A stretch of DNA of 64,000 nt from Trichoderma breve. Lineage: Eukaryota; Ascomycota; Sordariomycetes; Hypocreales; Hypocreaceae. The notes below the pieces were generated by a model. It searched no databases. It had not been told where the DNA came from and saw only the letters and a list, made by a program, of their open reading frames with translations. The position numbers were made by a program, and so were the translations under genes. Location: the NCBI RefSeq assembly GCF_028502605.1, contig NC_079235.1, forward strand, positions 1,240,001 to 1,304,000. Direction: 5' to 3'. Below are positions 21,530 to 31,827 of the stretch, in pieces. Numbering within the stretch: position 1 is the first letter of the stretch; every line of letters begins with the position of its first letter.

Positions 21530-22717
21530 ATGCGCCGCCTCCCCGCCTGGTTCGTCCGCAGCGGCACCTCCACCGGCCTCCTCTTCTCCCGCGCCTCACT
21601 CCCCCCGGTCCCCTGCCAGTGGCAGCCCATCCTCGCCCCCGCAATGGGCTCCCCGGATCCCCTGTACGCCCGCCAGCTCGACGGCATGGGCTCCGGCATC
21701 TCCTCCACCTCAAAGGTAGTCGTCGTCGGGCCTCCGTCATCTTCTTCTTCTCTTTCTAGCTCCGGCGCCGCCTCCGGGTCCGGGTCCGATGTGGGGCCGA
21801 CTGTCGACGCCGAGTTCACCTTCGTCCAAGTCGGCATCCGCGACGGCACCCTCGACCTCGCAGGCACATGCGGCAACATGTCCGCCATTGTCGGTCCCGC
21901 GGCGTGGGACATGGGCTTCGTCCCGCCTTCTCGGATCGCTTCCCGTATTTCGTACGACGCTGCCACGCGGTCTCGCTGGGCGACGCTGCGCATTCTCAAC
22001 ACGAATACCAACAAGGTCGTCGTATCACGGTTCCAGCTTGACGGTAGCCCGCTCGCGTACTCCCCGCACGGGGACTACGCCATGGACGGTGTTCCAGGGA
22101 CACAATCCCCCATCACGCTCAGCTTCTTAGATCCCGCCGGCGCAAAGACCGGTCGAGCTCTTCCCACGGGTAATCCCATTGACGAACTCCATCTTCCCGA
22201 CGGGAGCACTGTCAAGGCATCGCTCGTCGACGTTAGTAATCCAGGCGTATTCATCACCACATCCAGCCTCGGCATTGACGACGCCACAGCAGCGACCCTC
22301 ACCCCCTCCCTTATCGAAGCAAATGCCCCCCTAAAAGCCCGCCTCGAACAGATCCGCCAAGCCGGCGCCTCGGCAATGCGCCTGGACCCCAAGATCGAGA
22401 GCGTGCCCAAGGTAGTCATGCTACTACCCCCAACCGCGAAAAAGTCCGCCGAGACGGACATCCAGTGCCTCGCCATGTCCATGGGCCAGGCGCACAAGGC
22501 GGCGCCCCTGACGCTCTCGCTGTGTCTGGGCGCTGCATCGCAGATTGACGGGACGATTGCGGCGGAGATGATGGGGGGTGAGAAGAAGTCTGTGGTTAGG
22601 ATTGGGCATCCGAGCGGCGTGGTGGATGTTGGGACGACGGTGAGGGATGGGAAGATTGAGGAGGCGAAGCTGTTGAGGACGGCGAGGGTGTTGATGAAGG
22701 GGGATGTTTATTATTGA
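21530..22717 (+). CDS. PrpF-family (DUF453) isomerase
   Basis: 395 aa, single exon. PrpF proteins are diaminopimelate-epimerase-fold isomerases; bacterial members act on methylaconitate in the methylcitrate route, and relatives tautomerise 4-oxalomesaconate or isomerise methylitaconate. Visible: the N-terminal PAWFVRSGTSTGLLF, QLDGMGSGISSTSKVVVV, the central TCGNMSAIVGPAAWDMG (conserved cysteine of the CGN motif) and the C-terminal GHPSGVVDVG. A Ser/Gly-rich low-complexity insert at about 68-88 (with SSSSSLSSSG) separates the second and third motifs and is probably a surface loop. Coding GC is high. The gene converges with the phosphatase gene 212 bp away. Exact substrate unknown; methylcitrate or aromatic catabolism are the family options. 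Confidence 0.87.
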   Translation: MRRLPAWFVRSGTSTGLLFSRASLPPVPCQWQPILAPAMGSPDPLYARQLDGMGSGISSTSKVVVVGPPSSSSSLSSSGAASGSGSDVGPTVDAEFTFVQVGIRDGTLDLAGTCGNMSAIVGPAAWDMGFVPPSRIASRISYDAATRSRWATLRILNTNTNKVVVSRFQLDGSPLAYSPHGDYAMDGVPGTQSPITLSFLDPAGAKTGRALPTGNPIDELHLPDGSTVKASLVDVSNPGVFITTSSLGIDDATAATLTPSLIEANAPLKARLEQIRQAGASAMRLDPKIESVPKVVMLLPPTAKKSAETDIQCLAMSMGQAHKAAPLTLSLCLGAASQIDGTIAAEMMGGEKKSVVRIGHPSGVVDVGTTVRDGKIEEAKLLRTARVLMKGDVYY

Positions 22718-22929
22718 ATATTATAGGAGCACCTTTTGGAGAGTAGAGCAAGGAGACTCTCTTTTTATTTTCATTACTTATATAACAGAAGTAGCGTTGT
22801 GGCTCAAGCGAAGTTGCGTTGCGGATCGCATTTATTATATTTATTATATTTGACGGCATATCATCATCTAAGAGTCTAATCTTTTCTCTCAACTATAATA
22901 TTCATGTATACATTAACTCGTGGAAGGCT

Positions 22930-25108
22930 TTACTGAATCGCAACAGGGCAGTTGTCAATGTTTTCTTGCCACGCGAGCTTCGCATAAGGAAGCATATAGT
23001 CTACTACAAGTTAGCTTCAAGGGTCACAAAACAACAGATTCTATAAGAGATGGACATACCCTGCGAAGTAAAGCTGCAGTCAATGTAGCAGCTTACCATG
23101 TCGGAAGTGTAGTTGGCACCCAAATCCGACAGGATTAATGACTCGATACTACACAACAATTAGTGTCATATTGCCAATTGCTATGTAAAAGGTGGCTTAC
23201 AAGTCGAAAAAGACCAGGTCAACGACTTCGGGGTCCTTGCCCTCGGGGAAGTTGGCCTCGGCCTGGAAGTAGCCGGGCAGGCTGTAGTTGGGAATGCCAG
23301 TGTGCTCAGTGTCGTCACCATCGGTGCCCCAGTCATCAGTGGTGGCATAGCCCGAAGTAACGACCTCTTGGCGACGGACGACGCCGTGGCTCTGGCGCAT
23401 CTCGCGGCGGGTGAGGTAGCCCAGAGAGGGATCAGTGCATGAGTCGCGGGGGATGGGCATCGTGGCGAGATCACGCTTAGCGATGGGACCCTTGTTAAGC
23501 CTAAGTGGTGTTAACATGACAAACATGTCTAGATGGGAATAAAATGATAAACTTACTTGGGCAAAACAGTCTTGGCCAAATCATATGGCACATCAGGGAT
23601 GTAGAGGAAGACGTCACGGAAAGGAGAAACGATAAAGTTGTCGTCGTAAGTAAACGGTCCCTGGTGCAAATCGAAGCGGATTGCTCCGGTGTTGCCAATA
23701 ATCAGGCGCGACTTGTCCTCACGAGTCTTGTTAACAACAATAGCAGTGACGGCGGGCACGACAACGCCGGGGAAGATGTTGCTCGAGTTGTCAAAAGGCA
23801 CGCAAGAGATGCAGTAAGTTTGAGGAGCGCAGCCATACAGATCGCCCAGCCTGAGATCCTCGCGCACCTTGGTAATATCCCCAGTAACACGCAGGCCGGA
23901 GCCGTAGTCAAACGCCTGCTCAGTCTGCTTGGTGTGGTAGATGAACGTCTGGCGGTTCCAGTCGAGGTATCGGCGCGAATACACAAAGGGGGACTTTGCG
24001 CCTGCTTTCGCGGGACGGGTTGGGTTGGCAACGCCGTGAGGGTTCTTGACTCCGTTGTAGCCACTGTTGGAGGAGCTGAAGCCCGTCATGGACATCCAGC
24101 CAAGCGTCTCGCAGTAGCGGCCGGACTCAATGGCCACCGAGTTGTCGTCGTAGACGGCAAAGTCACGGATGTGGCTGTGGCCTCCGAGGATTTGGATCGG
24201 GGTGGTGGGATGGACCTTGCGGATCTCGTTGAAGACAGTCTTGAGCGTGTTGGACGAGTCCGTCTGGCGCACGGGATTGTGGCCAAAGAGGACAAAGACG
24301 TCGATGGGGTCGCAGGTGTTGATGGCATCAGTGAACCACTCCTCCTTGACCATGTCCGCGGCCTTGAGCACCTGCGAGGCGTTGGAGTTGCCCGTGAAGT
24401 CGAACAGGACGCCAAAGGCCATAACACGAAGGCCCTTTTCGGTGGTGAAGTAACGGTGCGTGGCTCCAATGTACTCGTACTGACCGGATGTCTGGTTGAA
24501 GGCTTTGACGTTGGATGTGACATATCGGTCGCCCCATTTGCGAGCCCAGTTGTTGAACATTTGGTACGCCACCTCGGACACATACAGCTCGTGGTTACCA
24601 ATCGTCAGCAGATCGTAGGCAATCTCGTCAAAGATGGGCATCGAATCGGTGCCGTCGATAGTAGTGGCATCTGAGACGCCGTTGCCATCGTGCAGATCGC
24701 CAGTGTCAATCAGAAGCAGGTCGACGCCCATGTTCCCGGCCGTCTGCTTCATACGCCGCGAAAAGGTGACAAAATCACCCCAGTCGGCGCCATAGTTTTG
24801 CTCCTTGAGATGGCCCTCCAGCCAGCCATGCGTGTCAGTCTAGTCGCAAGATGCAAGTCAGTATACAATAGTCACCAAAACCTACGACAACAGCAGTATC
24901 GGCATACCGTATGCAGAAAGTTGAGTTGACCCCATTCAAGAGGCGCCTTGGGTCCGTATGCCGCATTGGGCACTCCAGGCTGGATGCGCTTGACATGGCG
25001 AACATGCTCGACCGTGTTGGTAGGGCCGTAGCACGACGAGTCGCTCCCACAGGCCAGCGCCGTGGGGAGCAGAGCGGCGAGCCCGCTGGCAACGGCGAGA
25101 GTCTTCAT
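22930..25108 (-). CDS. secreted/vacuolar 5'-nucleotidase-like metallophosphatase
   Basis: Calcineurin-like phosphoesterase related to S. cerevisiae YHR202W. Five exons: 25108-24908, 24839-23557, 23500-23201, 23148-23060 and 23000-22930, giving 647 aa. A signal peptide is clear (MKTLAVASGLAALLPTALA). Metal-binding motifs in order: T68-D-T-H71-G-W, IDTGDLHDGNG, IGNHELY and GGHSHIRD. A 5'-nucleotidase-like C-terminal half follows. The last two exons are short; I placed them because FIESLILSDLGANYTSDM and the end MLPYAKLAWQENIDNCPV fit the family and all joins keep frame. Predicted to hydrolyse nucleotides or related phosphoesters in the vacuole or outside the cell; the substrate is not known from sequence. 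Confidence 0.85.
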
Positions 25109-26073
25109 CTCTGTGAGCGGTGGACCAATTGACGAAGATCTCTGGGCAAACGGGCAGACAGAGAGACAGAGAGGTCGATCGGACTGGCACACAGAGAGAC
25201 ACTGTCTTATACTATCCGTCATCGGCCACCTCCGGACCCTCGCAATCTTGCCGATCTGCCACTCCGCAAGTCAGCACAGGCTCGCCGAAGAACTTGTGTA
25301 GCTTGGCGTTCACCTCTTTCCCCAGCTTTGCAGTTAGTATGCAGTGGCCATTGCCGACCTTCCTAAAGCGGCATCACGGCCTGCGGAATCCGGCGACTGA
25401 TCCGATGCAGTGCCACCCCGATCCAGGGCCCGGCCCATCCACTGATAGATAGGCCAAGCAGCGTTCCTGGCTGGCCCATGTGGGCTGCGTGGAAACTTGC
25501 CGACGAGCATATCGGAGCGGGTTGTTGGTTGGCGCTGCGAGGCGTCTCGAACGGGTCACCGAGCCTTTAGAGTTTGAGTCTGTGAACATGACACAATTGT
25601 CCAGCCACAGCTAGAATAGAGTAGTAGTTTGCGGCTGGATATCATGTTGGTAGGGACTTTTGGAAAGAGTCAAAGCTCTGTTAGTGAGCCGATGGCATGG
25701 GTTCTTTGCTATCCACGTGGGCCTTATCAATCGGCATTAGCCAGTCACTTTTCAGACGAAGTCGAAGAAAGTAAGACTAAGACTCATGGTGAAACTGGCA
25801 ATTTTTGTAGCAATTGATCATTCTAGAAGAAAAAGAGAAAAAATTAAGCCAAGAGAAATGAATCATCCAACCATGTCTTCAATTCAATGCACCGTTTTCC
25901 AGCAACTCTATCACTCATTTGTCAACCGCCGCTATCTTGAATACACCGCTTCCATCAAACCATGCCCACCGAAGCTCCACAAGCCTCCGAAAAACCTCAA
26001 TCCTTCAACCAACCGCCCTACTGTACGATACACCCTCGTCACTTCATCTTACTTGTCCATAACACTAATCGCA
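25109..26073. other. divergent promoter region
   Basis: 965 bp between the divergent phosphatase and EBP-like genes. An open frame beginning at 25786 only extends the EBP exon upstream and lacks domain support. No repeats were recognised. Confidence 0.4.
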
Positions 26074-27018
26074 ATGGACCATCCCTACTACCCTCTCGGC
26101 GTCTCCATCCCCAATTACCGCCCAAATGACCTCCCGCTCTCCCGCTCCCTCCCCGTCTTCGGGACCCTCATCGGCGCCGTTGTAGTTTCGGCCTACCTCC
26201 TCGCCGGCTCCGGCTCCGGCTCCCGGCGCCATGTCCGGCCCATCGACCGATTTGCCGCTTCGTGGTTTGCATTGTGTAAGTTCGTTCTATTCATGTGTGC
26301 TGAATCTAGTCGGGACATATGGCTAATCGCAAGCTCTTTGAGAACAGGTGGCTTCTTGCATATCGCCTTTGAAGGTTGGTACTCATACTGCTGTGAAAAG
26401 CTCATCTTACTTCATCGTACAAGCAATTTGTCTGACTCATCTCATATAGGATACTACATCCTTTACCGCACAAGCATCTCCAGCAAAACCACGCTCTTTG
26501 CCCAGCTCTGGAAAGAATACACTCTCTCCGACTCACGCTATCTGACCTCCGACATCTTCACCGTCTGTGTTGAAACCATCACTGTTGTAAGTCCTTTCTT
26601 CTACCCTTGAAAACTCTTCTCACAATCATCTAACCCACTCATCTAGTTTGCCTGGGGACCATTGAGCCTTATCGCCGTCCTCTGCATCTGCACCAACCAT
26701 CCATCCAGACACCTCTTCCAAATCGTCGTCTGTGTCGCCCACCTCTACGGAGTGGCCTTGTACTATGCCACCAACTGGGCTGAGCAACGCTTCCACGGCG
26801 TGTCGTACAGTCGACCCGAGTTTCTCTATTTCTGGATTTATTACGTTGGATTCAACGCCCCGTGGGCCATCGTCCCCTTCTGTGAGTGGCCAGCACCTGG
26901 CGGAGAGGCTTCAAAATCTGACCGTCCCGTGATAGTCTTATTGGCGGATAGCTATAGACGGATAGTGACGGCATTTCGAGCATTGTATGAGAAGGAGTCT
27001 CAACAGAAGAACGAGTAG
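26074..27018 (+). CDS. EBP/EXPERA-domain sterol isomerase-like membrane protein
   Basis: Emopamil-binding-protein family; the animal and plant members are ER sterol delta8-delta7 isomerases. Five exons: 26074-26275, 26348-26374 (only 27 bp), 26450-26586, 26647-26881 and 26936-27018, giving 227 aa, the usual size. About five membrane spans. The residues forming the human EBP active site (H76, E80, E122, N193, W196, from memory) have counterparts H72, E76, E118, N192 and W195 at nearly equal spacing, so an active isomerase site seems kept. The last intron (26882-26935, 54 bp) is in frame without a stop but has a strong GTGAGT donor, and removing it gives the conserved FFLLADSYRR. Fungal ergosterol synthesis normally uses the unrelated ERG2 isomerase, so the role here is open. 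Confidence 0.85.
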
Positions 27019-28540
27019 AGGGTAGCCATTGTGCATAACTTTCTCGTACAGATTGAGAGGCGTCGCTGGTGTCACCCTTCTCTCATATTGGCGCTCCATC
27101 TCCCACTTCCAACCAGGTTGACCAACGGACTCTGCGCATTGCTTTCAGGTCGGCTCCCCCAATCCGGCCTCACACTTATGAGTACCATACAGGCACAAGC
27201 ATTAAGCAGGGGACATACCTCATAGTGGAACAACGCTCGGAGTTCAATTTCTGGCTCCTCCAATCGCGGAACGTCCATCTAGTGCACTAGTTTACCCCCT
27301 TGCTTCCCATCCTCAGCCTCACTCTCGTCCATTTCCGCGCCAAGCATTCACGTTTTTATGCAGTCGAATGTCAGTACGTCGTACGCGAGATGGAATAACC
27401 CCCCTTCTCCTCAGATCTACACGGGCGTGCCGCTCTGTCCCGGTATACTAGAGCCAACTTTTCTCCTAGTAAAACAGCTAGTACCTGGTTCATAGAACCA
27501 CTGAGCTCTGTGTGAAGTAGGATCCTACGCAATGATGATATTTCAATGCATATAGATAGCCTGTTGCCAATAAGAGAAAAGTAGGACGAGCGAGAGAAGG
27601 CTACATCCTATTTCCTACTCTGCTCTGGAAATTAGCCGTAGGTGGCGTCTAGTCTCGTATGATACTGCACATGGGCGCTCTGATTCATCCAGATTATTCG
27701 TCTCAAATCATCGACTGCATGCTCATACATGTAGTCCTCGGCACTACAAAAGAACCCAACATACTAGTCTCGCAAAACATGCCGTGTTTAATGGAAGCCT
27801 TCTTCTCCCTTGCATCTAGCCTCAGCCCGCAACAAGCCGATACAGTATTTGATCATCGACCCGTATGCTATTGGTCTGCACTCGTACGGCTGAGTGTCCC
27901 ATCAGAAATGACAACTTAGACCGGTCTTGCCTCTGCATAATACATGTCTGCTTCCAAGTCGATCTAGACCCATATAGGTCATGCAAGGGGGACCGGATGT
28001 CGCTATGCAGGCATGACAGCGCAGGCTACAAGGATTTGATGCCTTCGTTTTTTCTTTTTATGACTTCACAGCATTCTTAGCGGAATTTGTATTCTTGTAG
28101 CTCACCGTAGCAAATGGTGTTTTAGAAGGCAAGTTCGGGTACACAGGAGCAATCTCTACGGTATCCTCAACTACAGGTTAATGGCATCAACATGGATGTG
28201 CAGGATAACTTATGTCCTGCACACAGTTTATGGTATGTATCATCAATTTAGATTCAATCATCAAAAGGCACTATAAAATATTTTATGCAGTCAATTGTTA
28301 ACCCTAAAGAAAAATAACCGGTGCACTTTGTAAACCTCCCGTGCCCATAGCCAACACACTACAAAGACCCGCATGGCAGAGCAGAGAATCGTCAATCAGA
28401 AGCACAATATCCAAAGACTATGCTCTGGCTAAAAAGTTCTCCCCTCTGCCAGCAATACATGTATCTAATAATGACTGCTTTTCCCAATCTTGCCAAACCG
28501 CCTCTTGGTTTGACTCCCATGCTCCAAGAGGCAAACCGAT
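27019..28540. other. intergenic region, convergent genes
   Basis: 1.5 kb between the EBP-like gene and the unrecognised minus-strand gene. Short frames (for example at 27659-27919) show no domain. No repeats of note. Confidence 0.4.
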
Positions 28541-29921
28541 CTACAACAGGGAACCTGGCATACCTGCCATGGGAAACTTCAACTCAACCTCAATCTTAAT
28601 CGACTTGCAGTCGTCCGAGTCCTTAGAAACTTTGGTCAAATCATCTGCAACCTTGGGTCCCAGCATGAACCTCTGGTCATCAAAACTGATGGCCTTGAGA
28701 GCGATGGTAAAGTTGTCCAGCTGTCCAGGCATAAACATAAGAGCGTTGGCAGGTCTTGTAAGGGTAAACAGCTCCCCGCCATGAGCTTTCAGCATGTCTC
28801 GTATGTGGCTCTGCACCTCTCGGACGCTGAGCTGGCACTCGTCGGCCACCACCGCGTCGCCGAAATCGGGCCACCGGATGTGCACAATCACGTTTCTGAG
28901 GGCTGGCTTAGCTTCAACGCGGTGTTTCTTGTTGGGATGTTGCAACGTCAAGCGTTCAAAGTCGCTCACCACCTGCGGTTCGGCTTCGAAAGTGACCGGA
29001 GGTCGAACCTGATCGAAAGTAACCAGAGGTCGAACCTGATCCTTGATAGCCTCAGGCGCAGCAGCTGGAGCAACAACTGGAGCAGAAGCCGTCTTTGCAG
29101 CCTCAGCCTCGCGCTTCTCTGCTTGTCTCCTTTCACGATGGGCCTTCATAATGTTACGAACCCAACCCTCGTCAAGCGGCTCCGGACGACCACTGGGAGA
29201 TACGCGGTAGAAGGCGCTCGCCGGTCCATAGTTGGGACAAACGTAGCTTCTCGAGCGAAGGCTGGGATCGGCTTTGATATCAATAATCTCGTCACACAGG
29301 TTCCTACCACGCCAGAGGCTCTGCGCCCTGCGGCCCCTCGCAAAGTGGCTAACACTGACACTATCCGAGCTAAAATCATCCGAACTGTCGTAATCCGAAT
29401 TGTTCGAGATACGAGGATCGTGAGGCTCAACCGTGGCTTCGGGAACTGGGGTTTTGGAAGGCGTCTTCTCCTTCGTCTCCTTCGCCTGTTCTTTGACAGA
29501 TGCAGCCCTGGCAGCCTTCAACGCTTCTACCGCCTTACGTTTCGTGAACGGATAGGCGTCAGCGGTTTTGTCCGCCATGTACTTGCTCAGCTTCTCAGCC
29601 GACTTGCGGTGCAGCTTCTCCAGCACATTGAGAAACCCGACCCCCGAATCGAAGAATAGGGTGGACCGGTGGCCACCCTCTGTCTTGAGGATGTTGACTT
29701 TCCACTGGTCGGGGGCCTTGACCTGCGAGAGAACCTCGAAGCTACATTCCTTGCCGTGAATGTACTGGAGGTTGGCTACATTGACGAAGAGGTCAGTAAA
29801 TCACTTGGAGCAAGTAAAGGTATGAGAAAGTTCCAAACTCACATTTGATCAGCTCAATGTAGTACAAGCCGCCATGGTCAGAGGTAGTTCCAGTCATGTT
29901 GGTTGCGTTCGGCGGGCACAT
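28541..29921 (-). CDS. hypothetical protein, possibly lineage-restricted
   Basis: Two exons: 29921-29843 and 29775-28541, giving 437 aa; a second in-frame ATG at 29933 would add four residues. I do not recognise a domain. The N-terminal about 75 residues look folded (GGLYYIELIK, then LQYIHGKECSFEVLSQVK, SGVGFLNVLEKLH). A Lys/Ala/Glu-rich helical stretch follows, then a Ser/Asp-rich acidic linker (NNSDYDSSDDFSSDS). A second conserved-looking block is YVCPNYGPASAFYRV. There is a 9-residue tandem repeat (DQVRP[LP]VTF). The C-terminal about 140 residues look folded (VIVHIRWPDFGD, LMFMPGQLDNFTIALKAI). The domain-like ends and low-complexity middle suggest a scaffold or regulatory protein; function unknown. 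Confidence 0.7.
28987..29040 (-). repeat. 27-bp tandem duplication inside hypothetical gene
   Basis: Two adjacent 27-bp units (28987-29013 and 29014-29040) match at 25 of 27 bases and encode a duplicated nine-residue peptide (VRP-VTF type). The two differences are AGTGACCGG versus AGTAACCAG. Confidence 0.85.
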
Positions 29922-29933
29922 TGTCAATTGCAT

Positions 29934-31827
29934 GAGTAAACGAACAAGTAAAGACGAAAAGTCAAAGTAAAAGACAAGAAAGGCCAAAAGACTTATAAAA
30001 CAAGGCGTCCGTATAATCGTGTATCTAACGGTTGAAAGGAAAAAGGAAAGAAGAGAAAAAGAGAGAGAATCCCAAGAAGCTAGAAGGGTAAACACCACGA
30101 CTTATATACTCGGGAGAGTACACCTCGATCTCGATCTCGATCTTGATAGGTAGGACAAACATCTATCCCGCATTTATCCATTCTTACCTCTTTTACCTTG
30201 CACATCTTCCTTATGCCAGCCGCATTCTCTGGTTTCTTTTCATTTCCACGCTTTCGCCCCCTTACATGAAAACCCATGCAAGCCAGCCCGCCACTTTGTA
30301 AGTGGTCTGCTCTCCCCAAACTCCTCCATACCTTGTACCACCATAACAAGCCACCGAGAAGCACTATCATCCCGTCCTTAGACCAGCTGAGGAGGAAAGA
30401 AAAAGCAACGAAGAACAGGCACGGTCCGTCCAGGCCATCCCTAGTCACCGCCAACCTTCCTCTTCTCGAAAGCCAAGCCATCCAAAGCAAGCATCAAGGA
30501 TAACCCCCTAAAAAAGAAAAGAAAAAATGAGAAAGCCAGGGCCGAAATCCGTACGGCCACCGCTCACATGCATGTGTAAAGCGTAATACCGCACTCACCG
30601 AAAAAAAGTTCAGGCTGAGACCTCAACTAGACAGGGGGTAGGCAAGAAAAAAAGAAAAGAAAAGAATCAATCAAGAGGCTGTGAGCTGCCTGCATCCTTA
30701 GCATCCCCAACTATCGATCTTTGCTTTTTGTCTGCCTCCCCTCCCAAGGCAGTCTTGTGACTATCTGTGCTCACCATGTCGCAAACAAATCACAGACGGG
30801 ACCCTTGCTCTCACTCAACTCAAGATGCTCATTTGTCCGTACCCGAGGCAGGTCTCAGCAAGAGGACATGTCCTGTTTTGCCTACCATTCCTCTCTCGCT
30901 CTCTCTGTCTATCTCTCTCTATCTCCCCTGTGTTCTGTCCAAGCTGCATCTCCGGAGATGCAAGATTGTGGCCCCCAACCACTGCCTCGTCTGTCTCTCA
31001 TTCATCCCGCCTGCCCATCTTCTCCTATTATCTGCCGCACTGTCGTCACAGCGCATACAGGAATGATCTCACAGCCATACTCATATGTCTCCGAGACCAA
31101 TTGCCCGGTCCAGATGAAACGTGCCTGACCAGCATCACGGCCCAAAGCTGTTTCAATCCCTTCGCCCTGCCTTTCTCATCCCGCCCATCCCTCCGCCTCA
31201 CTCTTTCATTTGTAGTCAATCACAAACGTACCTAGAACTCTCTTATCAGCATAGACCAAGTAAGAGATCAGCATAGACCAAGTAAAAGGAGAATCAACAA
31301 CCAATCAGTCATGAAAATAAGACCCTTTGTCTCATATATACATCACATTCCGTACCTCATCCTCCCACGTCCCATCCACCAGGACGTCGTAGGCCTCCAT
31401 TGTGGCGTTCACGTCGCCGACTGATTCGAGATGGGCGGTGGAGATGGACAGAGACATTGGCAGGGATGTAGCACTCCTCTCTATATCCATGTACCTGGAT
31501 TGGACAGATTGGACACCCAGCCTCTGACTCTTGTATGCCAATCATAAATCTCAAGTGTTAGTCAAGCCATCTACTGTGCCGTGTCATAGTTTGAATAGGA
31601 AGCGCCGTCACCGCAAGCCAAGTGATCAAGCGTTCATCTTAGTTAGAGGTCAAAAATTGTATTGGTCCAATGTTCGTTCGCCGCAGATGTAAATCCATTA
31701 CCCTCAAAGCTCATTAACAACACAGCCTTATTGGCAGTCGTCATATTTCCCTCCCTTTGCCATCATAACCCTTTCTAGTCCCATCAGTGTCCAACCTCTT
31801 CCCAAGTCGAGTCCGGGGCATTTTATT
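29934..31827. other. gene-poor intergenic region
   Basis: 1.9 kb between the hypothetical gene and NUP82. It contains a CTCGAT microsatellite and pyrimidine-rich sequence around 30885-30935 (CTCTCTCTGTCTATCTCTCT-type). Open frames at 30721-31235 come from this low-complexity sequence. No gene is supported. Confidence 0.4.
30124..30147. repeat. CTCGAT microsatellite
   Basis: Three perfect CTCGAT units and one variant CTTGAT, about 200 bp upstream of the start of the hypothetical gene. Confidence 0.8.

Noticed and set aside
21484..22014. Minus-strand frame over the PrpF gene
   Set aside because: Antisense shadow of a high-GC exon; the plus strand encodes conserved PrpF motifs.
23544..24674. 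376-codon plus-strand frame
   Set aside because: Exact antisense shadow of the metallophosphatase exon 2, which has clear catalytic motifs.
30721..31235. Overlapping 100-136 codon frames upstream of NUP82
   Set aside because: Generated by CTCTCT/TATCTC low-complexity sequence in several frames at once.
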